A stretch of 64,000 nucleotides of DNA, from the NCBI GenBank assembly GCA_016932095.1, contig JAFGDN010000020.1:90746-154745 (forward strand). Direction: 5' to 3'. Positions 9,576 through 19,030 of the stretch are shown here, one piece after another; positions within the stretch are counted from its first letter, which is position 1; the number at the start of each line of letters is the position of its first letter. The notes beneath the pieces were generated by a model. The model had not been told where the DNA came from. It ran no database searches and was given only the letters and a program-made list of their open reading frames with translations. A program made the translations under genes and the position numbers. Source of the DNA: Sedimentisphaerales bacterium (lineage in GTDB: Bacteria > Planctomycetota > Phycisphaerae > Sedimentisphaerales > Anaerobacaceae).

Positions 9576-9586
9576 CGGCGGTTGAT

Positions 9587-9991
9587 ATGAAAAATAGAAT
9601 ATCCTTGCTGTTGAGCTTTTTATACATTTTTGCGGCTGGTTTGGCTGGCTGCGTCGAGCGACAGCTCACCATTGCAACAAATCCGGCAGGGGCGCAGGTC
9701 TTTCTCAACGACGAGGAGATAGGCACATCCCCTGTAACCACGTCGTTTAACTGGTATGGCGATTATAACGTTACGGCTCGCAAAGAGGGGTTCCAAACGC
9801 TTAACACACATCGAAAGCTGGAATCGCCCTGGTATGACTATTTTCCCTTCGATTTTTTCGCGCAGGTCTTGTATCCCGGCCGAATCGTCGATTTATACGA
9901 ATGGTCATTCGATTTGACCCCGGAAAAGCAGGTAAACAGGCAGGAACTGATTCAGGATGCCCAACGGCTTAAAGGTCAGGCATCACCGTAA
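9587..9991 (+). CDS. PEGA-domain lipoprotein
   Basis: This 134-residue protein has a lipoprotein signal (MKNRIS..., lipobox AGLAGC, modified Cys22) and so should be anchored to a membrane with its body outside the cytoplasm. Residues about 27-66 are a PEGA module: TIATNPAGAQVFLNDEEIGTSP followed by a YNVTARKEGF strand, typical of small surface or cell-envelope domains thought to contact the wall or other proteins. The remainder (SPWYDYFPFDFF...) resembles the aromatic tail of planctomycete PEGA lipoproteins. It stands alone between the divergent propeller gene and the convergent epimerase gene (15-base gap). Function beyond the domain assignment is unknown. Confidence 0.8.
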   Translation: MKNRISLLLSFLYIFAAGLAGCVERQLTIATNPAGAQVFLNDEEIGTSPVTTSFNWYGDYNVTARKEGFQTLNTHRKLESPWYDYFPFDFFAQVLYPGRIVDLYEWSFDLTPEKQVNRQELIQDAQRLKGQASP

Positions 9992-10006
9992 TTCGTAAGG
10001 TTCGTA

Positions 10007-10945
10007 TCAGACAAGGTTATCTCTGTACCACTCGATGGCCTTTTTCAGACCTTCCTGGAATGATACAACCGGTTTAAAGCCGATGAGCTTTGTTGCCAGC
10101 GTGATATCGGCAAGCGAGTGTTTCACGTCACCCTTTCGGGCCGGGGCATAAATCGGTTTAACCGATTTACCGACGAGGTCGTTTATCATTTTGATAATTT
10201 CGTTTACGGTTACCGCCTCGCCGCAGGCGATGTTGACGACGTCGCCTGTTGTCTGTTTGGCCCTTGCGGCCAAAAGGTTTGCTTCTACGACGTTGTCAAC
10301 GTGAGTGAAGTCCCGGCTTTGTTCGCCGTCGCCGTAAATTGTGGGGGGATTGTCTTTCAGAATCGCCGTCACAAAAGCCGGTATTGCAGCCGCGTACTGG
10401 CTTGTCGGGTCCTGGTGCGGACCAAAAACATTGAAATATCGCAGAGAAATCGTCTCCAGGCCAAAAACCTTGTAAAAGACCGAGCAGTAATACTCACCCA
10501 TCAGTTTGGCCGCCGCATAAGGCGAAAGGGGATTAACGGGCATCGTCTCCACCTTAGGCAGCGTCGGAGTATCTCCGTAAGCGCTTGAGCTTGCCGCATA
10601 AACGAAGCGTTTTACATTTGAGTCGCGTGCCGCCAAAAGCAGGGTAAAAGTCGCATCAACGCAATGCCTGTGAGTTGCGGCCGGGTCGTCAACGCTGCGT
10701 GGAACCGATGGCAATGCCCCCTGATGCAAAACGACATCGATTCCTTTCATAGCCCGCTTTGCTACTTCAGGGTCCCCCATATCGGCTTCTATAAACTCAA
10801 TTTTGTCAAAGACAGGGGCGAGGTTAGTTTTTTTACCTGTAAGAAGATTATCGACTACGCGGACAAAACAACCCTCGGATACAAGTTTGCTACAGATGTT
10901 TGACCCGATGAATCCGGCTCCGCCGGTAACAAGAAATTTATCCAT
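10007..10945 (-). CDS. NAD-dependent nucleotide-sugar epimerase/dehydratase
   Basis: A 312-residue extended short-chain dehydrogenase. It has the NAD-binding TGGAGFIGSN at residues 7-16, the catalytic Ser/Tyr/Lys set (SSSAYG, then YAAAK near 143-147) and the family's SLRYFNVFGPHQDP block. These fit UDP-glucose or UDP-N-acetylglucosamine 4-epimerase (GalE/WbpP-like) enzymes, which supply sugar nucleotides for polysaccharide synthesis; the exact sugar cannot be read from the sequence. It is the last gene of the exopolysaccharide operon, 17 bases after the tyrosine kinase gene, which supports a role in making the building block of that polymer. Confidence 0.88.
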   Translation of the reverse strand: MDKFLVTGGAGFIGSNICSKLVSEGCFVRVVDNLLTGKKTNLAPVFDKIEFIEADMGDPEVAKRAMKGIDVVLHQGALPSVPRSVDDPAATHRHCVDATFTLLLAARDSNVKRFVYAASSSAYGDTPTLPKVETMPVNPLSPYAAAKLMGEYYCSVFYKVFGLETISLRYFNVFGPHQDPTSQYAAAIPAFVTAILKDNPPTIYGDGEQSRDFTHVDNVVEANLLAARAKQTTGDVVNIACGEAVTVNEIIKMINDLVGKSVKPIYAPARKGDVKHSLADITLATKLIGFKPVVSFQEGLKKAIEWYRDNLV

Positions 10946-10962
10946 ATTCTTATAATCCCTGG

Positions 10963-13194
10963 TTACGCCTTTGCTGGTTCAAGCGCCTGATAATCCTGAT
11001 ATGACCTGAACAGTTCGCGGAAGTAGCCGCCCTTAAGCGTTTTGACTCCGAGCAGCACACAGCCGAATATCTCGGCATTGGCCTGCCTCAGCTCGCGGAT
11101 GGTTCGCAAGGCCGCTCCCCTTGTGGTAGAAGCCGCATTGAAAACAAGAATCGTTCCATCAACGCACTTTGACAATATTTTCGTCTCACTTACCAAAAGC
11201 ACGGGCGGCCCGTCAATGATGACGCAATCATAGTTTTCCCGCTGCTGCTTTATAAGTCGTGCCATTGTCTCGCCGCCGAGGGTTTCCGCCGGGTTGGCGG
11301 GCATTTGACCGGATTCGATTATTTCCAGCCGCTCCGTGCCGCTGGGTCTTATAGCGTCCTGCAGGTCGCAGTGGCCCGCCAGTAGTGCGCTAAGCCCGGT
11401 TGCATTCGTGGGTGCCGGCTTCCCTTCGATTCCGCTCGGGGCGGTAAAAATCCTGCTCAAACCCGGCCGGCGAAGATTGGCGTCTATCAGCAGGACTTTT
11501 TTGCCGTCGACAACGAGCGTCGTTGCGAGATTGACCGCCACGGTGGTCTTGCCGTCGCCGGCGCCGCCGCTGGTAATCAGTAAAGTTTTGGCTTTGTCCT
11601 GTGGAACGGACAGCTTCACATTTGTCCTCAGCCGTCGGAACGATTCTCCTATGATGCTGTTTGGCGCCTCTCGCGATATAAGCGCCGGCTCGATATCGCC
11701 GATGTAGTCATCCTCCTGGGCGTCCGGTATGACGCCAAGAAGTCCGATGTGAAGGTACATCGTGACGTCTTTGGGCGTTCGCACAAGGTCATTGAGCATC
11801 TCAATAAGAAACGCAAGGCCAAAACCTGCCATCGCTCCAAGCACAAATCCCGCCGGAAGGAAAATTTGCCATTTCGGGAAACTTGCTTCAAGGGGCTCCG
11901 GCGCCAGGCCGGCGAATTGGACCTTCGGGGTTTCGGGGTCGTCGTAAATGATTTTGAGTTTTTCAATCTGCTCCTTTATGGAATCGAGCATCACTCTTCT
12001 TTCATCTCTTATCTTTACCCGCTGCTGGTACTGTGCACGGGCAAGGTCTAATTCCTCTTTTCGCTTGGCGGTTTCTTCCCGCATTCTCTCGAGCTCATCG
12101 TAACGTCTTTCGAGCGCGACGAGCTGGTCTTGCGCATTTCTGAGGTTCGATTGCCTGGTTTGTTCCCCAATCGCTTCCTTTCGTTGTAATCGTTCTGCCT
12201 GTATCGAGTCGATATATTCCCGGGTTTGCTTAACAATGCGGTGGTCCTCGCCGAATCGAGCAAGCGCGCTTGAAAGCGAAGATTCCCGCAGTGCCAGTTG
12301 CTGAGCCAAAGATAACATCACGGGGTCTGTCTCCACCTGCCGTTCCACCTGAACCTGGATAGGTCCCTGGGCCTGCATCGCCAGGGTATTGATAATCGCG
12401 CGGATTTCGCTGATATCCATTAACACTTCGTTTTCCTGAAATTCCAAATCGCTGAGCTTTCTGTCGGTAACCGATTGGAAAGCATGCTCTTCGAGGTCGG
12501 AAAACCCATACCTGCGTTTGACATCGTCGATGTTTCTCTCCGCCTGGTCCAAATCTCTTTGAATGCGAATCTGCTGCTCTTCGAGCCGGGCCAGCTTCTC
12601 CGCCACGTCCTTGCGTTTTTCTCCTCCCTGGCTGCTGACGAACAATCTTGCCATTTCGTTGACTATAAGCGCGGATTCGGCCTTGTCCCCGCACGTCATT
12701 GAAACAGTAATCGAGTCGCCGTCTCTCTGTGGCGAAGCTCCGAATTTCTTTTGCAGTTCTTTTACGGCTTTTCGTATGCGGATGTCTTTTATATCGCCGA
12801 AGCTGCTAAACCATTTCGTTTCCTGTATCTTGTCGCGGTCTATCAGTTCCTGCAGCATGCGTTGGCTTTTTAACTGCATAGCCATCGATACTCGATGACC
12901 ATATTGTATTTCCTTTGCCACAATAGGAGTTTGTATTGTAGTGGGGTCTTTTTCGACCGGCGGCAGGACCCTGATAAACGTCTGGGCCGTGAACTCCGGA
13001 AGATATCTCTTACACAAAAACCAGCTTACAATTCCGCAGCCAAAACCGATTATCGTCATGAAAGTTATCATCAGCCAATGCCTGCGAAATATCATCAGGA
13101 TTTCTTTAGGCGTCATTGTGGCCGCGGTTGTCGCCGGTCTCGGCGTTATCATTCTAGCCTCGCTGGTCATCGGTTTGTGTTCCGCTTCTGCCAT
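10963..13194 (-). CDS. polysaccharide co-polymerase with tyrosine autokinase domain (Wzc-like)
   Basis: This 743-residue inner-membrane protein controls polymer length and export in Wzy-type pathways. The Wzz domain starts with a membrane segment near residues 34-54; a long coiled-coil region (about 190-420) projects into the periplasm, and a second membrane segment (about 455-480) leads back inside. The cytoplasmic BY-kinase has Walker A GGAGDGKTT, Walker A' VLLIDANLRRPG and Walker B CVIIDGPP. The C-terminal tail carries three tyrosines (GGYFRELFRSYQDYQ), a short version of the usual autophosphorylation cluster. Start ATG 13194 has a GGAGAG site. It lies 29 bases after the TPR gene and 17 before the epimerase gene. 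Confidence 0.9.
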   Translation of the reverse strand: MAEAEHKPMTSEARMITPRPATTAATMTPKEILMIFRRHWLMITFMTIIGFGCGIVSWFLCKRYLPEFTAQTFIRVLPPVEKDPTTIQTPIVAKEIQYGHRVSMAMQLKSQRMLQELIDRDKIQETKWFSSFGDIKDIRIRKAVKELQKKFGASPQRDGDSITVSMTCGDKAESALIVNEMARLFVSSQGGEKRKDVAEKLARLEEQQIRIQRDLDQAERNIDDVKRRYGFSDLEEHAFQSVTDRKLSDLEFQENEVLMDISEIRAIINTLAMQAQGPIQVQVERQVETDPVMLSLAQQLALRESSLSSALARFGEDHRIVKQTREYIDSIQAERLQRKEAIGEQTRQSNLRNAQDQLVALERRYDELERMREETAKRKEELDLARAQYQQRVKIRDERRVMLDSIKEQIEKLKIIYDDPETPKVQFAGLAPEPLEASFPKWQIFLPAGFVLGAMAGFGLAFLIEMLNDLVRTPKDVTMYLHIGLLGVIPDAQEDDYIGDIEPALISREAPNSIIGESFRRLRTNVKLSVPQDKAKTLLITSGGAGDGKTTVAVNLATTLVVDGKKVLLIDANLRRPGLSRIFTAPSGIEGKPAPTNATGLSALLAGHCDLQDAIRPSGTERLEIIESGQMPANPAETLGGETMARLIKQQRENYDCVIIDGPPVLLVSETKILSKCVDGTILVFNAASTTRGAALRTIRELRQANAEIFGCVLLGVKTLKGGYFRELFRSYQDYQALEPAKA

Positions 13195-13223
13195 TTACTC
13201 TCCGATAAAAAATCAGGCGACGA

Positions 13224-16200
13224 TTATTTCTGTTCCGTTTCGCCGCTTTTGTTTTTTCCAAGTCGTTCGAGCGAGGCGTTTATCCTTTCCTTTGTCGACT
13301 TATCCAGGTTTTTTCCGCCGGTTTCCAACGCCTGCTCATACGCCGCGTGGGCCTGCGACAATTCGCCGATACCCTCCAGGGATTGCCCCAGGTGCTCGTA
13401 TGCCACCGCCGGCGGTAATATTCCCTGTGCCTGGTACTGCTGCAACGCCGACTGTGATACACGCATTGCTTCTGCAAACTGGCCTTTCTTGTAAAGTGCC
13501 AGGGCGTAAGTATCAAGATACCCCGGCTCATCCGGTCTCATTTCGCAGATGCGTTTAGCGTATTCCAGCGCCTTGTCGAGGTCCAGGTTGTTCTCAGCGA
13601 GTATGTAAGATATATTATTCAAGACATATGTATTGTTCGGCTTTTTTTCCAGCAAACTTTCGTATGCCTTTATTGCCTCTTTGAGGTTGCTATTATCGGA
13701 AGTTTTGTAAAAGTTCAGGATGAAAATCTCTGCTTTCTGCATCAAGCTTTTTTCCTGTCTAGGCTCGTTTTCACCGGCGTTCTTAAGGCAATTGTCTATA
13801 TACTGAATTGCCTTGTTGTAATCGCCTCTGAGCTTGCAAAGGGTGAGCATCGCCAGATTGGCGGTATAAGAGTCGGGATTTTCCTGCAGTTTTTGGTTGC
13901 ACAACTGCTCGACTTCTTTGTCCCCGACGAGGTAGAACATATTTTGTATTTGAATCGGGATGTTTTCGTCGGTTTGAGCTTTTTGAACGGCGTTTGTGCA
14001 GTATTGAACGGCCGATACGCGGTCCCCAAGCTTGAGCTTTGCTTCAGCCATTCTGTAATAAGCCATTGTTGCGAGGTTTCCGTCGATATATTTGCCTGCA
14101 TCCTGGAACAGCTTATCGAATTTTTTTGATAAAAGCAGGGATTTTAGATAGCCGCCCAGCGCCTCGATATTCGGCCGGCCTCGCTGCTCGCTTTTTGTAA
14201 GCGCGATTTGATACTCTTTTTCCGCCGTCTCGTAATCCTCCGTTTCTCCGGCAAATCCTCCCGCTTTTATGTGCCATAAAACACTGTCGGGCAGTTTTTC
14301 AATCATTGTTGTGTAAAACTGCTCGATTTGCTCTTTACGCCCGAGGCGTCTATAGATTTCTTCAAGCAGCAGCCGGGCTTCATCCGGCGCCTGCGGGTCC
14401 TCGGCCGTTGGCTTGAGTTCTGTGATGGCGTCTTCTCGGTGACCTGTCCTAAGGTATGTTCTGGCAAGTAAAAGTCGCGTCGCCGGCGAATCGAGCAGGA
14501 CCTTGCTTTGCTTGAGGTCCATTATTGCCTGTTGATAGTCGGCCATCATATAATTCAAATTTCCTCTTAAAAGCCACGCCGACGAATCGCTCTGGTCGCT
14601 TTCGAGCCGTTTGTTTATCATCTTCATCGCCTCTTTAAGATGCCCCTGCCTCATCGACAGCCACGCCGCTAGAAACAGCCCTCTTCCATCCGCCGGGTAT
14701 TTTTCTCGGAAACTTGCCAGCTTTTGCTCGCCTTCGCTGACGAGGCCCATTTTAAGATAGGTCTGCACCAGTGAAAGATGGTTATCAGGCGTATTCTCAA
14801 CGGAGATCAACTGGTCCAGATATTTTTTCACAGCGTCTTTGTCGGATGCTCTTTCGGCGACAAGAAGCAGACCTTTGATAGTGTTAACGTCTTTAGGATT
14901 TTTCTCAAGCGATTGTTCAAGAACATTTTTGGCCTCGTCATATTGCCCAGACCTTAGGAAATGGCGCCACAACAGTAAGGATTGTTCCGCAAGCATCTGT
15001 TCGGCCTTTTCACTCTGTCCGGTTTGACGGTAATATTCAGCGTAGCTTTCCAGTACGGCCGGATTCTGAGGGTCAATGCTTTTGGCCTGTTCCAGCGTCG
15101 TTTGGGCCATCTGGAACAACGCATCTCGTCGTTTTCCGGCCTCTTCGGCCGCAAGGCGAGTAGCCATTCGCGCAAGCAACAGCGAGTTTTGTATACTCGG
15201 AGCGTTTTCCTGCAAACTTTGTCTTAGCGCCAATGCCCGCTCGGGGTCGCTGTCGCTGATGTACTCAGCATAGAAACTCATCAATCTGGTGTCTTCGGGA
15301 TTCAGCCCGATTGCCCAGTCCAAAGCAGATTTCATCTCTGCAAGCTGTGCCGACGAAACACTGCTGCCGAGCCGCTGGTTGCGTTCATAAAGCTGGTAGG
15401 CAAAATCTTTTGTGATGGCTTTGTCAAGCGGATTAATGGTGGCGGCGGTTCGTGTGTCGGCCAAAGCCGCCTCCTCTTTGCCGAGCAAAGCATTAATGCG
15501 GGCCCGAAAAAGATACCCGTAACCGAATACCGGTCTTTGTTTCAAAGTGCTGTCTATCTTGGCCAGGGCTGTCTCGTATTGTCCCTTGGCAAGGGCGACT
15601 CTGGCAGCATAAAGGTCCCCTGAACAGTCGTCCATATTTTCGTGTTTGGCAAGCTGGGAGATGCTATCCGCCAGATCCCAGTCCTTCTTATCCAACGCTA
15701 TTTCAAACAGGTATCCCGCCGCTCGTTTGTGCGTCGAATCGTCTGCCGCTAATGTCGCTTTTGCGCCTGACACGCCGGCCAGCTTTTTGAACTGCTCTGC
15801 GGCCTTGTCCGGCTCGTCGTTCATCTGGTAGAAAGCGCCGAGAGTTAAAGTTTGCCTTATGGGGTCTGCTATTTGTGTTATGACCTCCTCTCTTATGGAC
15901 TTGCGTTTTTCATCGGTTATATTTGCGGGTTCCGGCTCGGCGAGCAGCCGTTTATAGAATAGTCCCGTTGAATTGTCCGGGTCGTACTTCAAATATTTAT
16001 CTGTTATCGCCGTTGCCATATCGAGATGGCCGGTTGCTATCGCGTCTTCGCACAGCGAAGTCATCATAGCGTTAGGCACGAGGTTCGGATCTTTTGGGAG
16101 CAGTTTATCCATTGACTCGATAAAAGCCGACAAGTGGCTTTTCAAGTCCTGCGTCAACTGTTCGGTTGAACGCTGTTCTATCTCCGCCTGCTGTGTCCGC

Positions 16201-18152
16201 TGGCTGAGTATCTTTTGTAATGCAATACCTGCCCGCGGTTTTTCCTTGCGCTTTTCGAGAATATAGCGAATCTGCCTGCATTTGCCCGTAAGAATCGCCG
16301 CTGTCAGTTCCATCCGGTTGGGATCTTCATGCGGTATCTGTTCCAGGTTTCGCTGTGCCTCCTCGAAGTCCCGTGCGAGAATATTGGCTCTGATTCTGAG
16401 AATTCTGCTTCTATCAGTCACTCCGCAGTGTTGCTCAAAAATATCGATGCCCATCACCGCCCACGTCCACAGCGTCGCCTTGATTAGTAAGTCGGAATAG
16501 TCCAGTCGGGCATTCGGGTGCAGCGTTTCGATGCCATGTAGTATTGCGTCGCTTAAAAACTCGCCGACCGCGCCGCTTTCCGAGCTGTTTGCAAAGACCT
16601 TGGCAAGGATATATGAAAGAGATGCATCCGACCTGGCAGATGCTTTTAGCTGTGTGTAGGTATTGTACAGCTTGCGAATTGCCGCAGAGGGGTCCTCATT
16701 GTTTAATCTGGCTTGGGCAAGCTCTGCCATACCCTGCCATTTAATAACCTGGGGGTCGTCTCCGCTGCCGTAAAGCTGCTCAATTTTGCGAACTGACTGT
16801 TGTGCTTCGGTAAGCATCTGCTGGCCTTCGGCCTCATCTACAAGCATCTTTGAGTCCAGTATCAGGCCGAGGTGGTTGAGTATAAGCATGCTGTGCAGCC
16901 GGATCTGATTTATCCTGGTGACCATCGAACGCGGCCCGGTTGTTTCCTGTGCGTCGGGCAGCGTCAACGCCTGCCTGATTATATTGTTGGCCCTGTTTAA
17001 ATCATCCTTTGTGTTAAATATATTGTATTTTTTACCGTATAGAGTGGCTGCGAGAGTTGCATATTCGACATTATTGGGGTCGAGCTTTATCGCCTTGTCG
17101 ATTGCGGTGATTGCCTTGTCGAGATACACGTAACCGAGGCGATAGTCGGCGTAAAAAGAGGCAATCGCCGAGAAGGTTTCGGGATTTGAGCTGAATTTGT
17201 TCTCAAGCGCCACAAACTCGGGCTCCATAGCAAGGATTCTGCTTTGAACGTTGGGTTCAGTGTCGCCCTTAGTAAATGAATACTTCGTTACCAGCAGATT
17301 GACATTGGCCTGTACGCCGTCCTGTGCCGCATCTACACCCTGCTTCAGTATCGCCAGCGCTTCGCTCCTGCCTGTCTTTTCGGCATCGATGTCTCCTTTT
17401 CTTGTCTCTATGTCGCCTCGCAGCGTTGCCGCCTGCGCCAGGAACAGATATGCATCTGTATTTTCCGGTTCTGATTGTTGGGCTTTTTCGAGGTCGGCAA
17501 CCGCCTGCTTGAGCGTTTCTTCTCTGTTTGTCACCAGCCCCAGCCGGGCGGTCTCAAGGTTCGCTCTTCCTCTTATCAGGTAAAGGTAAGGCCCAAGGCG
17601 GTGCGCCGACTCTTGTTTTTGCTTGAGCTCGTCTATTTCCAGTTTAGAAGTTTCCATTGAAGCCAGCTCGCCATCGGCGCCGGGCTTTTCAATAATTTCT
17701 ATAAACTCCGACGCCTGTTCCGACACGTCCTGCCAAATTGAACCCGGGGAACTCTGCGCTGCTATATAAAGGTATTTCAACATGGCATATCTTGCCGGCA
17801 CATCCTTTTTGTCCAAACTGATTATCTTGGTCCAGCATCCCAGGACCTTACGCCATTCCTCGCTCGATTTATAAAGCTCCGCTATTCGGTAAAGTATTGC
17901 GACCTTAAGCTCATCGGTTTTGGCAAGCCCCATGGCCTTGCCGTATTTTCGTTCAACCTGTCTGAAAATCTCTTTGCGCTGGTCGGGGTCTGTTGTTTCC
18001 TGCGCGAGCTTGAGAGCCGTATCGCCTTCTGCTATGAATTTATGCGGGTCTCGGCTGAAATATAACACCGCCAATATTACTACAAATGCCGCGACCACAA
18101 AAACCACGGACCCGATTAACGCAACTTTTCTGTTTAACCTTTTTTTTGCCAT
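13224..18152 (-). CDS. giant tetratricopeptide-repeat protein of the exosortase/EPS operon (PrsT-like)
   Basis: A 1642-residue protein with an N-terminal membrane anchor (VALIGSVVFVVAAFVVILAVL, near residues 10-30) and then an almost unbroken series of TPR-like helix pairs, clearest in the C-terminal third (e.g. ALDPEN/YLD.YALALYKKGQFAEAM). It probably faces the periplasm as a scaffold. Very long TPR proteins occur next to exosortase and EPS genes (the PrsT family in XrtA systems), where they are thought to help secretion; assignment here rests on repeat type and place, not on a diagnostic motif. The start has a good AAGGAG site. It follows epsI by 70 bases and precedes the Wzc-like gene by 29 bases, so it is part of the same operon. 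Confidence 0.85.
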   Translation of the reverse strand: MAKKRLNRKVALIGSVVFVVAAFVVILAVLYFSRDPHKFIAEGDTALKLAQETTDPDQRKEIFRQVERKYGKAMGLAKTDELKVAILYRIAELYKSSEEWRKVLGCWTKIISLDKKDVPARYAMLKYLYIAAQSSPGSIWQDVSEQASEFIEIIEKPGADGELASMETSKLEIDELKQKQESAHRLGPYLYLIRGRANLETARLGLVTNREETLKQAVADLEKAQQSEPENTDAYLFLAQAATLRGDIETRKGDIDAEKTGRSEALAILKQGVDAAQDGVQANVNLLVTKYSFTKGDTEPNVQSRILAMEPEFVALENKFSSNPETFSAIASFYADYRLGYVYLDKAITAIDKAIKLDPNNVEYATLAATLYGKKYNIFNTKDDLNRANNIIRQALTLPDAQETTGPRSMVTRINQIRLHSMLILNHLGLILDSKMLVDEAEGQQMLTEAQQSVRKIEQLYGSGDDPQVIKWQGMAELAQARLNNEDPSAAIRKLYNTYTQLKASARSDASLSYILAKVFANSSESGAVGEFLSDAILHGIETLHPNARLDYSDLLIKATLWTWAVMGIDIFEQHCGVTDRSRILRIRANILARDFEEAQRNLEQIPHEDPNRMELTAAILTGKCRQIRYILEKRKEKPRAGIALQKILSQRTQQAEIEQRSTEQLTQDLKSHLSAFIESMDKLLPKDPNLVPNAMMTSLCEDAIATGHLDMATAITDKYLKYDPDNSTGLFYKRLLAEPEPANITDEKRKSIREEVITQIADPIRQTLTLGAFYQMNDEPDKAAEQFKKLAGVSGAKATLAADDSTHKRAAGYLFEIALDKKDWDLADSISQLAKHENMDDCSGDLYAARVALAKGQYETALAKIDSTLKQRPVFGYGYLFRARINALLGKEEAALADTRTAATINPLDKAITKDFAYQLYERNQRLGSSVSSAQLAEMKSALDWAIGLNPEDTRLMSFYAEYISDSDPERALALRQSLQENAPSIQNSLLLARMATRLAAEEAGKRRDALFQMAQTTLEQAKSIDPQNPAVLESYAEYYRQTGQSEKAEQMLAEQSLLLWRHFLRSGQYDEAKNVLEQSLEKNPKDVNTIKGLLLVAERASDKDAVKKYLDQLISVENTPDNHLSLVQTYLKMGLVSEGEQKLASFREKYPADGRGLFLAAWLSMRQGHLKEAMKMINKRLESDQSDSSAWLLRGNLNYMMADYQQAIMDLKQSKVLLDSPATRLLLARTYLRTGHREDAITELKPTAEDPQAPDEARLLLEEIYRRLGRKEQIEQFYTTMIEKLPDSVLWHIKAGGFAGETEDYETAEKEYQIALTKSEQRGRPNIEALGGYLKSLLLSKKFDKLFQDAGKYIDGNLATMAYYRMAEAKLKLGDRVSAVQYCTNAVQKAQTDENIPIQIQNMFYLVGDKEVEQLCNQKLQENPDSYTANLAMLTLCKLRGDYNKAIQYIDNCLKNAGENEPRQEKSLMQKAEIFILNFYKTSDNSNLKEAIKAYESLLEKKPNNTYVLNNISYILAENNLDLDKALEYAKRICEMRPDEPGYLDTYALALYKKGQFAEAMRVSQSALQQYQAQGILPPAVAYEHLGQSLEGIGELSQAHAAYEQALETGGKNLDKSTKERINASLERLGKNKSGETEQK

Positions 18153-18222
18153 TATTTATTACTCCTTAGTCTGCTTAAACATCCAACTTCCGGTATCAAT
18201 CGCTCGGCCGTTAACTTTTTGA

Positions 18223-19011
18223 TTACCACCCCGAGTTGTCGGGATGTGGCCAATGTTCTTTTTCGAGTATGGGCAGAATAACAGCCAGCAATTTTTCGCT
18301 GGCTGAAAGGGCCTCTTGTTTTTTCGGATAAGTTACCTGCCCCAAACTGTTCTTCGACGAGAAGCTCCATTCAATTTTCGAGAAATAAGAATATTTCCCG
18401 AACAGGTTACTGTTCATAATTCGCCGGACTTCTTCTCTTCCGCCGGCGTATCGACCATTGGCGCTGAAAACGTATAAAACGGGTAGCGTGCTCTCCCCGC
18501 CCGCTATCAACTCCTGCGTGCCGGCAAATTCCAGATAGCGCGCGGTAATCTCGTCTTCGGTATCGCCTTTTTTGATTGTTAATTTAACCGGCTCTGAGTT
18601 TTTTGTCCTGAATCCGCCCCCGATGTAACACTCCTCGGGCACGTGCGGCACCTTGTCCGGCAGACCATAGTAGGTTATAAACAGCATGCAGAATCGCGTT
18701 TTACTATCCGCAGGGGCGCTTGCGTCCTCCAGATTCCATTGAATGTAGTCCTCGGTACCGAGTGTTTCCAGCTCGTCGGGATTGTCTATCACCTGTTTGG
18801 CCACCACTTTGTAAGGCATCAATTTTGAAATGTCCATCTGATTCAAAGGCGCCTTCAGCGAAAGCAGCTCTTTCTGTGTATATATTCTGGCAATATTAAT
18901 GACCGCCGACATAGCGCCGGCTGATAGCATAAGCACGCCGGCGCATATCAAAAAAGCCGGCTGAAGATAATTGGCCCTGATTATTTTTAGTATGTTCTTT
19001 TGCTCAGTCAT
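18223..19011 (-). CDS. exosortase-associated EpsI-family protein
   Basis: This 262-residue protein has one N-terminal membrane segment (about residues 16-38) and an extracytoplasmic domain with the EpsI motif HVPEECYIGGG near residue 125-135 (conserved His, Glu and Cys). In many bacteria this domain is fused to the exosortase or encoded beside it; here it is separate and 19 bases downstream of the exosortase gene. Its biochemical role is unknown. The final residues (HPDNSGW) are encoded by a small CCCGA...TCGGG palindrome like that at the mlaF end, so the tail is probably not functional. Confidence 0.85.
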   Translation of the reverse strand: MTEQKNILKIIRANYLQPAFLICAGVLMLSAGAMSAVINIARIYTQKELLSLKAPLNQMDISKLMPYKVVAKQVIDNPDELETLGTEDYIQWNLEDASAPADSKTRFCMLFITYYGLPDKVPHVPEECYIGGGFRTKNSEPVKLTIKKGDTEDEITARYLEFAGTQELIAGGESTLPVLYVFSANGRYAGGREEVRRIMNSNLFGKYSYFSKIEWSFSSKNSLGQVTYPKKQEALSASEKLLAVILPILEKEHWPHPDNSGW

Positions 19012-19030
19012 ATATCATAAGCCCCCAGAT